Numbered from the stretch's first letter, positions 36,725-45,924 are shown. The stretch: 64,000 bases of DNA from Undibacterium sp. (GCA_030645915.1 JAUSNO010000028.1:62001-126000); one strand, 5' to 3'. Made by a program: numbers and translations. The notes: a model not told the origin generated them from the sequence alone.

Positions 36725-36868
36725 TACATAAATAAGAACATTTGTTTTATTTTCAAATAAATTCATCACGATTTCTTTTAAAAATAAAATTTATTTACGC
36801 AGTATTGATTACATAAAAAACCAATTACTTTCTACAATCTCGCTATACAAAAAGTGGAGATTACCCGT

Positions 36869-38173
36869 ATGAAAGTCATTGTCTTAGGTTCCGGAATTAT
36901 TGGCACGTCTTCTGCCTGGTTTTTACATAAAGCGGGTCACGATGTCACTGTCATTGAACGTCAACCGGGCGCCGCGCAAGAAACCAGTTTCGCTAATGGC
37001 GGTCAAATTTCAGTATCCCATGCCGAGCCTTGGGCGAACCCTTCGGCGCCATTGAAGGTACTGAAGTGGATTGGCAAGGACGATGCGCCTTTGCTTTTTC
37101 GACCTCGTGCCGAATTATTGCAATGGCTTTGGGGCATGAGTTTTTTGCGTGAATGCACACAAAAACGCACCGATGACAATATCCGCCAGATAGTCGCGAT
37201 ATCGGAATACAGTCGTAGGACGCTACAAGCCTTACGCGCGGAAACGGGCATTCACTATGATTGCCTCACAAAAGGTATCTTGCACTTTTACACCGACCAA
37301 AAAGAATTTGACATCTCACTTCCTGCTGCCAAACTCATGCGCGATCTTGGCTGCCCACGTCACTCTATCAGCGCAGAAGAAGTGATTAAACTAGAGCCGG
37401 CTCTGGCTAGCATTCGCGACAAAATCGTTGGTGGCGATTTCACTGCAACCGATGAATCTGGTGACGTCTACCAATTCACTCATGGCCTTGCACAAAAATC
37501 GATTGATGCCGGTGTGGATTTTCAATTCAATACCACGGTTACGCGACTACTCACAGAAGGCAGCGGTACGTCTGCCAAGATCACTGGCGTTGAAGTCATC
37601 GACGGAGCAGGTCGACATAAAGTCTTGCATGCGGATGCATTTATCATGGCGATGGGAAGTTTCTCGCAGCCTTTATTAAAGCCTCTGGGCATTAATTTGA
37701 TGGTCTATCCTGGCAAGGGCTATTCTGCCACCTACGACATTACCAACCCGGGTGCAGCACCAACAATATCGTTAACAGATGATGGCTATAAGCTGGTGGT
37801 ATCACGTTTTGGCAATCGCCTGCGCGTGGCCGGCACCTGTGAGATCAACGGCTATTCGCGCGAATTGAATACAGCGCGCTGCGCAGCAATCACGCGGCGC
37901 ACCCGTGAACTATTTCCCGATGCATGTAATTACGATACGCCAACGTATTGGGCTGGTTTGCGGCCACTTACGCCATCGAACGTGCCCTACATAGGAAAAA
38001 CAAAATACAACAATCTTTTCCTCAATACCGGCCATGGCACCTTGGGCTGGACCATGGGAGCAGGTTCTGGTCGAGCAATTGCGGAGATTGTGTCAGGCCG
38101 TTTGCCTGAGGTGGATTTCAAATTTACCGGCATTGAATCAGGTTTTCATCGCGGCGTTTTGCTGACGACCTAA
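36869..38173 (+). CDS. dadA: D-amino acid dehydrogenase small subunit
   Basis: DadA is a membrane-associated FAD enzyme that deaminates D-amino acids, chiefly D-alanine, to 2-oxo acids and feeds electrons to the respiratory chain. From the ATG at 36869 (GGAGA upstream) it has about 434 residues. It shows the dinucleotide motif VIVLGSGIIGTSSAWFL at the N-terminus, ETSFANGGQISVSHAEPWANP, and the C-terminal GHGTLGWTMGAGSGRAIAE. The neighbouring convergent Lrp/AsnC-type gene is a likely regulator. The stop codon TAA forms the loop of a 15-bp perfect hairpin (38156-38188). Confidence 0.95.
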   Translation: MKVIVLGSGIIGTSSAWFLHKAGHDVTVIERQPGAAQETSFANGGQISVSHAEPWANPSAPLKVLKWIGKDDAPLLFRPRAELLQWLWGMSFLRECTQKRTDDNIRQIVAISEYSRRTLQALRAETGIHYDCLTKGILHFYTDQKEFDISLPAAKLMRDLGCPRHSISAEEVIKLEPALASIRDKIVGGDFTATDESGDVYQFTHGLAQKSIDAGVDFQFNTTVTRLLTEGSGTSAKITGVEVIDGAGRHKVLHADAFIMAMGSFSQPLLKPLGINLMVYPGKGYSATYDITNPGAAPTISLTDDGYKLVVSRFGNRLRVAGTCEINGYSRELNTARCAAITRRTRELFPDACNYDTPTYWAGLRPLTPSNVPYIGKTKYNNLFLNTGHGTLGWTMGAGSGRAIAEIVSGRLPEVDFKFTGIESGFHRGVLLTT

Positions 38174-38188
38174 GGTCGTCAGCAAAAC
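38156..38188. terminator. Hairpin with the dadA stop codon as its loop
   Basis: GTTTTGCTGACGACC (38156-38170) and its perfect complement (38174-38188) enclose exactly the three bases TAA that end dadA. It lacks an immediate T run. It could terminate transcription, protect the mRNA end, or affect translation termination. Confidence 0.7.
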
Positions 38189-38205
38189 AAAGTTTTACAA
38201 CATCA

Positions 38206-38271
38206 ACGCAATACACATGCGGGTTTCAACAGCATTTCGATTGAAAACCCGCATAGATAGTGCATTACGCC
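38206..38271. repeat. Dispersed palindromic repeat, copy 6
   Basis: Left arm ACATGCGGGTTTCAA and right arm TTGAAAACCCGCATAGATAG surround a short spacer, with ACGCAATA and TGCATTACGCC at the ends. It lies between the convergent dadA and Lrp-type genes. Confidence 0.75.
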
Positions 38272-38304
38272 AAGCAACTTTGTCGCGTCAAAACCACAAG
38301 AAAC

Positions 38305-38814
38305 CTACTTCGCCACTCGTACTGACAGTTCTTCAGCCTTCTCATCGAAGACAATACGCGTGGAAAATTTTGCTCGCTTCATCGGGAATCGGGAGTGAAA
38401 ATGTCGCACATTGCCCGAACCGGAAATCACTCTGCGCACAAATTGGTAGTAAGCATCCATATCAATGACATGGATCGCCAGAAAATAGTCGTACTCACCA
38501 GAAACAAAATAACATTGCATGACCTCCGCCTCTTTGTTCATGCGCGCCTCAAATTCGCGCATGTGCTCATCCGACTGATTAGTCAGCGATATCTCCAGAA
38601 AAGCCAGCATGCCATAGCCAAGAGCGAATGGATCAACCATCGCCACTTCGGCACTGATTACCCCTGCTTCACGCAATTCTTTTATGCGACGCAAACAGGT
38701 CGGTTGCGAAATATGCAGTTTGTCCGCCAGGATTCTGGTCGAGATCTGATTGTCTTTTTGTAGCAAGTTCAAAAGCTTGCGATCAAGCTTGTCAAGTGTT
38801 CGATATTGGGGCAT
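38305..38814 (-). CDS. Lrp/AsnC family transcriptional regulator
   Basis: This 169-residue regulator is of the feast/famine family. It begins with the winged helix typical of the family (LDKLDRKLLNLLQKDNQIST, then ISQPTCLRRIKELREAGVI). The C-terminal RAM domain follows (MLAFLEISLTNQ... CYFVSGEYDYFLAIHVIDMD). It probably senses an amino acid. It converges with dadA and diverges from the branched-chain amino acid binding protein gene, so either or both may be its targets. Confidence 0.92.
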   Translation of the reverse strand: MPQYRTLDKLDRKLLNLLQKDNQISTRILADKLHISQPTCLRRIKELREAGVISAEVAMVDPFALGYGMLAFLEISLTNQSDEHMREFEARMNKEAEVMQCYFVSGEYDYFLAIHVIDMDAYYQFVRRVISGSGNVRHFHSRFPMKRAKFSTRIVFDEKAEELSVRVAK

Positions 38815-38960
38815 ATAAAAAACGTCAAATTAGTAAAAAAAACAGACAAAATAGCTTTGAAAAAGATTTTTTATGTTGTACCTTCTTGCTGTTCAGTTAT
38901 CTGAATAAGTCAGAGATGCTAAAGCTTGTTCTACTTTTTTTAACCCTTAGGAGTATGTTC

Positions 38961-40106
38961 ATGTCGTTCAAAATTAAAATGATTCCACTGGCTGGCGCAA
39001 TCGCTTTCGCTTTCGCTGGTACTGCGGCGGCTCAAGAAATGGTCGTCAAAATCGGTCACGTTGGTCCAGTCTCAGGTGCGATTGCTCATCTGGGTAAGGA
39101 TAACGAAAATGGCGCCAAAATGGCGATCGAAGAATTAAACGCTAAAGGCGTCATGATCGGCGGCAAAAAAGTTAAATTCGAACTGCTGGCCGAAGATGAT
39201 GCAGGCGATCCAAAACAAGGTACAACCGTAGCACAAAAATTAGTTGATGCAAAAGTAAATGGCGTTATTGGTCACTTAAATTCTGGCACAACCATCCCAG
39301 CTTCCAGCATCTATAACTCTGCTGGTATCGTACAAATTTCCCCATCTGCGACTAACCCTAAATATACGCAACAGGGCTTCAAGGGCGCGTTCCGTGTCGT
39401 TGCCAATGATGGTCAACTGGGTGGCACACTAGGCCGTTATGCAGTCCAAATCAACAAAGCAAAAAAAGTGGCAGTAATCGATGATAAGACTGCCTATGGT
39501 GAAGGTGTTGCTGCCGAGTTCATGAAAGGTGCCAAAGGCAAAGGCGCGGAAGTTGTTGTGCAAGAACATACAACAGACAAATCGACAGACTTCAGCGCGA
39601 TCCTGACCACCATTAAGGCCAAGAAGCCTGACGTAATTTTCTTCGGTGGTATGGATGCGGTTGCAGGCCCGATGCTGCGCCAGATGAAAGCACTCGGCAT
39701 CACTGCCAAGTTCATGGGCGGTGATGGCTTGTGTACAGGCGAATTGCCAAAACTGGCAGGTGATGGCATCGGTGAAGGCCAAGTTGTTTGCGCGGAAGCC
39801 GGCGGTGTTGTTGATGCCCAGAAAAAAGGCATGGATGACTTCAAAGTGGCCTACAAGAAAAAATTCGGCATCGACGTCCAGATTTATGCACCTTACGTTT
39901 ATGATTCAGTCATGGTCATGGTAGAGGCGATGAAGCAGGCAAATTCTGCTGAATCTGCAAAATATCTGCCTATGCTGAAGAAAATTAAATACAAAGGTGT
40001 TACTGGTGATATCGCGTTTGATGACAAGGGCGATATTAAAGATGGCGCACTGACTTTGTACACTTACAAAGGCGGCAAACGCGAACTGGTTTCTGTAGTT
40101 AAGTAA
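38961..40106 (+). CDS. livK: Branched-chain amino acid ABC transporter substrate-binding protein
   Basis: This periplasmic binding protein of about 381 residues is of the Leu/Ile/Val type (type I fold). From the ATG at 38961 there is a signal peptide (KMIPLAGAIAFAFAGTAAA). The mature part opens with VVKIGHVGPVSGAIAHLGKD and carries GHLNSGTTIPAS and VAVIDDKTAYGEGVAAEF. The frame is open 55 codons upstream, but AGGAG at 38949-38953 sets the start. No permease or ATPase gene is adjacent, so it is an orphan binding protein or uses a transporter encoded elsewhere. The divergent Lrp-type gene may regulate it. Confidence 0.93.
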   Translation: MSFKIKMIPLAGAIAFAFAGTAAAQEMVVKIGHVGPVSGAIAHLGKDNENGAKMAIEELNAKGVMIGGKKVKFELLAEDDAGDPKQGTTVAQKLVDAKVNGVIGHLNSGTTIPASSIYNSAGIVQISPSATNPKYTQQGFKGAFRVVANDGQLGGTLGRYAVQINKAKKVAVIDDKTAYGEGVAAEFMKGAKGKGAEVVVQEHTTDKSTDFSAILTTIKAKKPDVIFFGGMDAVAGPMLRQMKALGITAKFMGGDGLCTGELPKLAGDGIGEGQVVCAEAGGVVDAQKKGMDDFKVAYKKKFGIDVQIYAPYVYDSVMVMVEAMKQANSAESAKYLPMLKKIKYKGVTGDIAFDDKGDIKDGALTLYTYKGGKRELVSVVK

Positions 40107-40132
40107 CCTGTCGACGTAGTACTTAATCAAAT

Positions 40133-40168
40133 AAAATGCGACTTGCCTTCTGGCAGGTCGCATTTTTT
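40133..40168 (+). terminator. Terminator after livK-like gene
   Basis: AAAATGCGACTTGCC pairs with GGCAGGTCGCATTTT (one G-T pair) around TTCT, followed by a T run. Confidence 0.85.
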
Positions 40169-40186
40169 ATGTGTGCGGTGATTTAA

Positions 40187-40212
40187 AAAAACTCGGTAAA
40201 TACCGAGTTTTT
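40187..40212 (-). terminator. Terminator after cytochrome c gene
   Basis: AAAAACTCGGTA and its perfect complement are separated by AA, with A/T runs at both ends. It lies just after the cytochrome c gene on the minus strand. Confidence 0.8.
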
Positions 40213-40236
40213 ATATTTAAAACAATTACTTTGCAA

Positions 40237-40554
40237 TTACTTTGTTGCCAATATCCATTTAACTAAGATGCGTGCGTCAGCTTCGGTCACTTGCGGATTG
40301 GCAGGCATAGGAATCGCGCCCCAAACACCACTACCACCCTTAATGACCTTTGCAACGAGTTTGTCTTCTGCAGTCTTATCTCCAGCGTATTTCTTTGCAA
40401 CGTCTTTATAAGCAGGGCCAACTACTTTATTTGCCACTGCGTGACATGCCATACAATTTTTTGCTTTTGCCAAATCGGCATTTGCCATTGCTGAGCCAGA
40501 CGCGAAAAGTACTGAAGCTGATAAAGTTACACCGATCAATAATGAATGTTTCAT
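40237..40554 (-). CDS. Periplasmic class I cytochrome c (c551/c552 type)
   Basis: This small electron carrier has about 105 residues. From the ATG at 40554 (site GGAGAGA) it has a signal peptide ending AMANA, then the mature N-terminus ADLAKAKNCMACHAV. The haem is attached at Cys34 and Cys37 with His38 as ligand. The distal Met is in WGAIPMPANP, the usual c551/c552 motif, and the protein ends in a typical helix (EADARILVKWILATK). It probably donates electrons to a terminal oxidase or a nitrite-type reductase in the periplasm. Confidence 0.94.
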   Translation of the reverse strand: MKHSLLIGVTLSASVLFASGSAMANADLAKAKNCMACHAVANKVVGPAYKDVAKKYAGDKTAEDKLVAKVIKGGSGVWGAIPMPANPQVTEADARILVKWILATK

Positions 40555-40690
40555 GTTCTCTCTCCAAGTTAAAAAAAGTTGCATCGCATTTTACCGCTTT
40601 TCCGTACAATATAAACAGAACGTCTCAGATCTGACTGCGGTTGACCTGAGGTAAGATTACTTCTATGATTTATCCAAAGGAAACTCAAAC

Positions 40691-40915
40691 ATGCCACTCA
40701 TCATCGTCATCGCCGTACTGACCTTATTAAAATATTTAGAGGTCGCGTTTCTTGACTCGCTCTCTTGGTGGTGGATTGTTGGTTTGATGCTATTGGCGTT
40801 CTTATGGTTTGAATTTTTTGAACGCATGCTAGGCCTGGACAAACATAAGGCAGATACGCAAACTGAAATAATGAAAAAAAACAGGCTCAAACGATCATTC
40901 GACAAAAAAAAATAA
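40691..40915 (+). CDS. Small Trp-rich membrane protein
   Basis: This 74-residue protein has two close hydrophobic segments (LIIVIAVLTLLKYLEVAFL and WWWIVGLMLLAFLWFEFF) and a basic tail rich in Lys and Arg. It matches what I know as the small Trp-rich protein family (TIGR04438), whose function is unknown. It has a good ribosome site (AAGGAAA). Because of its shortness the assignment is moderately certain. Confidence 0.7.
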   Translation: MPLIIVIAVLTLLKYLEVAFLDSLSWWWIVGLMLLAFLWFEFFERMLGLDKHKADTQTEIMKKNRLKRSFDKKK

Positions 40916-41122
40916 ATTTTCTCCGGCATTCCAATTCAGTTACAAGCAGCACTATCTTTTATATGTAGTCATGTTAGCCGCATATATCGATAGCTTTATT
41001 GTTTGATGCCATATGGTTTACTGCAAAGATTGCCATCCATTATTGTGCCTTAAGAGCAGTCGTTTCTGACCTTTTAAAAACAGCAGTTCCTTTCCCAGGC
41101 AAGATTTATTTGATCTCACAAA

Positions 41123-42040
41123 ATGACTATAGAACTGCGTCAGCTCCGGTATTTTTTAGCAGTTGCTGAAGAAATGCATTTTGGCCGTGCTGCAAAAAAA
41201 CTGCACATGACACAGCCGCCCCTTTCTCAGGCGATACAGATTTTAGAGGCGAACTTAGGAACACCGTTGTTCACGCGTAGTACACGCAGTATTGCATTGA
41301 CCTCTGCAGGACTGGCACTTATTCCTGAAGCGAGCAGACTATTGGCGCAAGCGGATTCATTGCCACGACTGGTACAACGTGCAGCATCTGGAGAAACCGG
41401 GCATTTGTCTCTGGCTTTTGTTTCGATCGCAGACTACAGCGTTCTGCCACCGTATTTACGTCAATTCCGTCAACATCATCATGAAGTGAGCATCGAATTG
41501 CGCGAGGCAACAAGCGACCTTCAACTCAGCTTACTGGAAAATTCAGAAATTGATGCAGGCCTGCTGATTCCCCCGATACCAGATAAATTATCGGAGATAC
41601 TTGAGTATCAAAAAGTGCTATCAGAGCCCTTGATTCTGGCATTGCCCGACGCGTATACCAAACGCAAAAATCCTGACTCTTTGATCACCTACAAGGATCT
41701 CCCCCTGATTATTTTTCCGCGCAAGATTGCGCCGGCGTTATACGACACCATTTTCGCCTGCTTTAGAGAGGCAGGGATCACGCCGGAAATTAGCCAGGAG
41801 GCGATACAAATGCAAACCATCATCGGCCTGGTATCCGCTGGCATGGGCATCGCACTTGTGCCACAATCTGTCTCTAATTTAAAGCGCCCTGGTGTGGTAT
41901 ATCAAGTGTTACCAGAGCTAAACGCCACTGTGGAAATCGGCATAGCCTGGCGCAGGGAGAACACCTCAACAGTGCTAAAGACATTTTTAGCACTGTTACA
42001 AATCAAACCCCATACTCCGAAAATAAGAAAGATTTACTGA
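41123..42040 (+). CDS. LysR family transcriptional regulator
   Basis: This 305-residue LysR-type regulator has an N-terminal winged helix (ELRQLRYFLAVAEEMHFGRA, then LHMTQPPLSQAIQILEANLG). The C-terminal substrate-binding domain is of the periplasmic-binding-protein type (from about residue 90). It ends one base before lgt, sharing TGATG, so lgt is translated from its message or is coupled to it. LysR genes often control a divergent operon, but none lies directly opposite here, so its target is not evident. Confidence 0.93.
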   Translation: MTIELRQLRYFLAVAEEMHFGRAAKKLHMTQPPLSQAIQILEANLGTPLFTRSTRSIALTSAGLALIPEASRLLAQADSLPRLVQRAASGETGHLSLAFVSIADYSVLPPYLRQFRQHHHEVSIELREATSDLQLSLLENSEIDAGLLIPPIPDKLSEILEYQKVLSEPLILALPDAYTKRKNPDSLITYKDLPLIIFPRKIAPALYDTIFACFREAGITPEISQEAIQMQTIIGLVSAGMGIALVPQSVSNLKRPGVVYQVLPELNATVEIGIAWRRENTSTVLKTFLALLQIKPHTPKIRKIY

Positions 42041-42870
42041 TGCTGATTCACCCCAACCCAGATCCGGTCGCCATTCATCTCGGTTTTATTTCGATACACT
42101 GGTATGGACTCATGTATCTTGCCGCTTTCATGCAATTTATAGCCTTGGGAAGAGTCAGGATTCGGCAGCCACATATTGCTGCCATTGGCTGGAAAAAAGA
42201 GGATATTGATGACATGCTGTTCTACGGAGTGCTCGGCGTCATCATTGGCGGACGCATGGGTGAAGTCGTGTTTTATCAGTTACCCTATTTTCTATCCCAT
42301 CCACTGGAAATTTTCGCCGTCTGGAAAGGCGGCATGTCTTTTCATGGTGGCCTGATCGGTGTTATGTTTGCGATGTTTATATGGGCGCGTAAAACTAAAC
42401 GTCATCTTGCCAATGTCTACGACTTCATCGCCCCGTTGGTACCGCTTGGGTATGCTGCCGGACGTATTGGCAATTTCATCAATCACGAATTGCCCGGACG
42501 CCTTGCCTCTAGCGATTTACCCTGGGCCATGATGTGGCCAGGACTTGATCATCCGGTACATCCTTCACCAATTTATCAAGCCTTGGTCGATGGCCTTCTT
42601 CTGTTTGTCATTTTGTGGATATATGCCCGCAAAGCGAGACCGCCGCTCGCGGTGGGCGCGATGTTTGTCATGCTGTATGGCTGCGCACGCTTTTTTACTG
42701 AATTTTTCCGCACGCCTGATTTTGAAGTCAGTTTTGCAGGCATCACCATTTCGGCTGGCCAAATGTATTCCCTGCCGATGGTCATTGGTGGAGGCATGTT
42801 ACTTTTTTTCGCTTATAAAAAAGCACCGAAAGCTGCCATGAGTACAAAGAAAAACAAGCTCGGAAAGTAA
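42040..42870 (+). CDS. lgt: Prolipoprotein diacylglyceryl transferase
   Basis: Lgt transfers diacylglycerol from phosphatidylglycerol to the cysteine of prolipoproteins at the inner membrane. The 276-residue protein has several membrane segments and the family motifs HWYGLMYLAAF, GGRMGEVVFYQ, the catalytic HGGLIG with its His, and the signature GRIGNFINHELPGR. The start overlaps the LysR stop. The enoyl-CoA hydratase gene starts six bases after its stop, so it lies in the middle of a run. Confidence 0.96.
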   Translation: MLIHPNPDPVAIHLGFISIHWYGLMYLAAFMQFIALGRVRIRQPHIAAIGWKKEDIDDMLFYGVLGVIIGGRMGEVVFYQLPYFLSHPLEIFAVWKGGMSFHGGLIGVMFAMFIWARKTKRHLANVYDFIAPLVPLGYAAGRIGNFINHELPGRLASSDLPWAMMWPGLDHPVHPSPIYQALVDGLLLFVILWIYARKARPPLAVGAMFVMLYGCARFFTEFFRTPDFEVSFAGITISAGQMYSLPMVIGGGMLLFFAYKKAPKAAMSTKKNKLGK

Positions 42871-42876
42871 TCGACC

Positions 42877-43650
42877 ATGTCCAACATTTTTTGTAAAGTG
42901 ACAGATCAGATTGCTTTCGTTACGCTGTCGAATCCGGGCAAACTTAATGCCCTCGATGTGTCGATGTGGACAGAATTGCGTGAACAATTCAACATATTGT
43001 CGCTCAATGAAGATTTGCGTTGCATCATTCTCAATGGAGCAGATGGTAATTTTGCAGCGGGGGCGGACATCGAAGAATTTGCGACCGTTCGCAATAACAT
43101 CAGCAATGGCATGTTCTACCATAACAATACGGTAGCGCTGGCATTACAGGCAATCAGCGATTGTCGTCATCCGGTGATCGCCGCTATCGAAGGCATATGT
43201 GTGGGAGGTGGATTGGAGATCGCCTGTTCTTGCGATATTCGAATTTCCACCCCAACGGCACGCTTTGGCATTCCGGTCAATCGACTCGGTTTTCCACTCG
43301 CCCCTGAAGAATTACGCGGTTTGATTGAATTGACAGGCAAGGCTGTTGCGTTAGAAATCGTTCTCGAAGGCCGGGTGTTCGACGCCTTGGAAGCCAAAGA
43401 TAAAGGTTTGCTACATCGACTGTCTGATAACGTACCAGATGAAGCACTGACAACAGCGTTGCGCATAGCGAAAGGCGCACCTATGGCGGCGCGTATCAAC
43501 AAGCAGCTGGTAAAACGATTGACCGCATCTTCTGCGCCGTTATCCGAAGATGAAGCACATCAGGTTTTCGCGTTCCTTGAGTCCAACGACTACCGGGAAG
43601 GTGTCGCCAGTTTTCTCGGCAAACGCTCGCCACAATTTACCGGAAAATGA
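42877..43650 (+). CDS. Enoyl-CoA hydratase/isomerase family protein
   Basis: This 257-residue crotonase-fold protein has the oxyanion-hole segments FAAGADIEEF and ICVGGGLEIACSCDIRI. The usual second acidic residue of hydratases is represented by the LGFPLAPEELRG region. The substrate cannot be told from sequence. It lies six bases after lgt and about 30 bp before malonyl-CoA synthetase in the same direction, suggesting a shared message and a role in short-chain acyl-CoA metabolism. Confidence 0.9.
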   Translation: MSNIFCKVTDQIAFVTLSNPGKLNALDVSMWTELREQFNILSLNEDLRCIILNGADGNFAAGADIEEFATVRNNISNGMFYHNNTVALALQAISDCRHPVIAAIEGICVGGGLEIACSCDIRISTPTARFGIPVNRLGFPLAPEELRGLIELTGKAVALEIVLEGRVFDALEAKDKGLLHRLSDNVPDEALTTALRIAKGAPMAARINKQLVKRLTASSAPLSEDEAHQVFAFLESNDYREGVASFLGKRSPQFTGK

Positions 43651-43678
43651 ATCCGGGATAAATTCAAAAATATCCACA

Positions 43679-45211
43679 ATGAATACGAACAACGCTAATC
43701 TGTATGCGCTTTTTGCAGCCAATTTCCCCACTGATTTATCAAGCTGTTGTATTGAAACCGAAGACCGTCGTTACTTTAGCTGGAGCGACGTAGAGCGTGC
43801 CAGCGCCAAGCTGGCCAATCTGCTAACCAGCCTGAATCTTCAAGTTGGAGCAAGGGTCGCAGTACAGGTAGAAAAATCAGCTGAGGCCTTGATTCTGTAT
43901 CTGGCGACCATTCGTGCCGGCTATGTTTACTTGCCTCTCAACACCGCATATCGCGATGCCGAGGTCGATTATTTCATTCGCGATGCACAACCGGAAGTGG
44001 TGATCTGTTCACCGCAGCAATTTGGCTGGGTGTCTCAACTGGCATTCAAGGTTGGTAGCCGCCATGTATTCACATTAGATGCGCCCGCGGAAGGAAATAA
44101 CTCAGGTAGCCTTTTGCAACGCGCCCTGTCCCAATCAGATCAATTCGAGACAGCTCAAAGCCTCCCGCATGACTTGGCGGCGATACTTTATACATCCGGC
44201 ACCACTGGCCGTAGTAAGGGTGCCATGCTCACGCATGCCAATCTCGCCTCCAATGCAAAAGTGTTGAAGCAGGCCTGGGGCTGGAATAAGGATGATGTAC
44301 TGCTGCACGCCCTGCCTCTTTTTCATGTGCACGGCTTGTTTGTCGCATCGCACGGCGCATTGTTAAATGGAACGAAGATAATTTTTCTGCCGAAATTCAA
44401 TGCCCGGCAAGTTATTCACTATTTGCCGCGCACGACAGTATTTATGGGCGTGCCAACCTATTATGTTCGTCTATTGCAAGAATCAGGTTTCACGCAAGAT
44501 ATCTGTAAAAACATGCGCCTGTTTATCTCAGGTTCAGCACCATTGCTGTTAGATACTTTCGCTGAATTTTCTCAACGGCTTCACCATACGATACTAGAGC
44601 GTTACGGCATGAGTGAAACGACCATGCTGACATCCAATCCTTATGTTGGCCAGCGTCTAGGCGGCACGGTTGGCAAACCCTTAGCTGGCGTAGATGTGCG
44701 TGTGGTGACGGCGAATATGGGTATGTGTGGCGTCGATGAAATTGGTGATATTCAAGTCAGAGGCGCTAACGTTTTCCAAGGTTACTGGCGCATGCCTGAA
44801 AAAACAGCTGAGGAGTTTACTGACGATGGCTACTTCCGGACCGGTGACGTCGGCAAGTTTGATAGTGAGGGGTATTTGAGTATAGTTGGACGCAGTAAAG
44901 ATTTGATTATTTCTGGCGGCTACAATGTCTATCCCAAAGAGATCGAGTCTTTTATCGACGATATGCCTGAGGTGCTGGAGTCTGCAGTGATAGGTTTGCC
45001 GCATGCCGAATTTGGCGAAGCCGTCGCTGCGATCATTATTTTAAAACCAAAGGAAGTACTGACTGAGCAAGCCCTGATTAACCGGCTGAAGGGCATGATC
45101 GCCAATTTCAAGGTGCCGAAGAAGGTCTTTTTCCTGGATGAGTTGCCGCGCAATGCGATGGGAAAAGTTCAGAAAAATCTTCTTCGAACGCAATACCAAG
45201 GCAACGAATAA
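43679..45211 (+). CDS. matB: Malonyl-CoA synthetase (AMP-forming acyl-CoA ligase)
   Basis: From the ATG at 43679 this is an ANL-superfamily ligase of about 510 residues that activates a carboxylic acid with ATP and CoA. The ATP loop is LYTSGTTGRSKGAML, followed by the Tyr-rich ERYGMSETTML, the adenine-binding Asp in YFRTGDVGKF, and the C-terminal catalytic Lys in NAMGKVQKNLL. ERYGMSETTMLTSNPY with GTVGKPL is close to the pattern I associate with malonyl-CoA synthetase. The frame is open 43 codons upstream within the preceding gene, but the internal ATG is preferred. Malonate specificity is inferred. Confidence 0.85.
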   Translation: MNTNNANLYALFAANFPTDLSSCCIETEDRRYFSWSDVERASAKLANLLTSLNLQVGARVAVQVEKSAEALILYLATIRAGYVYLPLNTAYRDAEVDYFIRDAQPEVVICSPQQFGWVSQLAFKVGSRHVFTLDAPAEGNNSGSLLQRALSQSDQFETAQSLPHDLAAILYTSGTTGRSKGAMLTHANLASNAKVLKQAWGWNKDDVLLHALPLFHVHGLFVASHGALLNGTKIIFLPKFNARQVIHYLPRTTVFMGVPTYYVRLLQESGFTQDICKNMRLFISGSAPLLLDTFAEFSQRLHHTILERYGMSETTMLTSNPYVGQRLGGTVGKPLAGVDVRVVTANMGMCGVDEIGDIQVRGANVFQGYWRMPEKTAEEFTDDGYFRTGDVGKFDSEGYLSIVGRSKDLIISGGYNVYPKEIESFIDDMPEVLESAVIGLPHAEFGEAVAAIIILKPKEVLTEQALINRLKGMIANFKVPKKVFFLDELPRNAMGKVQKNLLRTQYQGNE

Positions 45212-45213
45212 AT

Positions 45214-45669
45214 CTACTGATCCAGCAGACGCATTACCTCTGCCCATTCATCCGAAGTCACCGGGGTAATGGAAAGCCGACTGCCCTTTTTTAATACCAG
45301 CATGTCCGACAAAGCATCGCAAGTGCGCATCTCAGCCAGACCGAGCAGGCGCGTCTTGCGTAATGCTTTAATGTCGACCAGCATCCAGCGCGGAGTTTCT
45401 GGCGTTGATTTAGCATCAAAATACTTACTGGCTGAATCAAATTGAGTGTCATCAGGATACGCCGTGCTGGCAACCTCAGCGACACCGGCAATGCTTGGCT
45501 CTGCACAACTAGAATGATAAAACAAGACGCCGTCGCCGACACGCATGGCGTCGCGCATGAAATTGCGCGCCTGGTAGTTACGCACACCAAACCAGGGAAT
45601 GGCAGGCATCGCCAGCGCATCATCAATGCTGACTTCTTCAGGCTCAGATTTCATTAACCAGTAGGACAT
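45214..45669 (-). CDS. EVE domain protein
   Basis: This protein of about 151 residues begins MSYWLMKSEPEEVSIDDA, a typical EVE-domain start, followed by WFGVRNYQARNFMRDAMRVG and a VLFYHSSCAEPSI turn. The EVE domain belongs to the PUA-like group and in eukaryotic relatives recognises modified DNA bases; in bacteria it may bind modified nucleotides in DNA or RNA. The ORF extends 23 codons further upstream, but this would cross palindromic repeat copy 7, so the ATG at 45669 was chosen. Confidence 0.88.
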   Translation of the reverse strand: MSYWLMKSEPEEVSIDDALAMPAIPWFGVRNYQARNFMRDAMRVGDGVLFYHSSCAEPSIAGVAEVASTAYPDDTQFDSASKYFDAKSTPETPRWMLVDIKALRKTRLLGLAEMRTCDALSDMLVLKKGSRLSITPVTSDEWAEVMRLLDQ

Positions 45670-45719
45670 AGCGAATAAAAGAATCAATACGAATAGTTTG
45701 ATAGTTAAAAATCGGCAAC

Positions 45720-45791
45720 GCCAACACGCACTATCCATGCGGGTTTGCGGCTGACTGCCTCTGCAACCCGCATGGATAGTGCGTGCCGGGC
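45720..45791. repeat. Dispersed palindromic repeat, copy 7 (best palindrome)
   Basis: The 72-bp element has perfect 21-bp arms: positions 45725-45745, starting CACGCACTATCCATGCGGG, pair with 45765-45785. The spacer contains TGCGGCTGACTGCCTCTGC. This is the clearest copy and serves as reference for the family. Confidence 0.9.
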
Positions 45792-45880
45792 TTGCCTATA
45801 TTTTATTTTTACAAATATGCTCATCTGGTAAGCAATACATTTCGTATTACTCAAAAAGATGAATGCAAAATCTTACTATG

Positions 45881-45917
45881 AAAAAGAAAAAGCATTTGCA
45901 ACGCGGGTTGCAAATGC
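45881..45917 (-). terminator. Intrinsic terminator of 6S RNA
   Basis: Stem GCATTTGCAAC/GTTGCAAATGC with a 4-base loop is followed on the minus strand by TTTTTCTTTTT. It directly follows the putative 6S RNA 3' end. Confidence 0.85.
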
Positions 45918-45924
45918 TTTGAAA

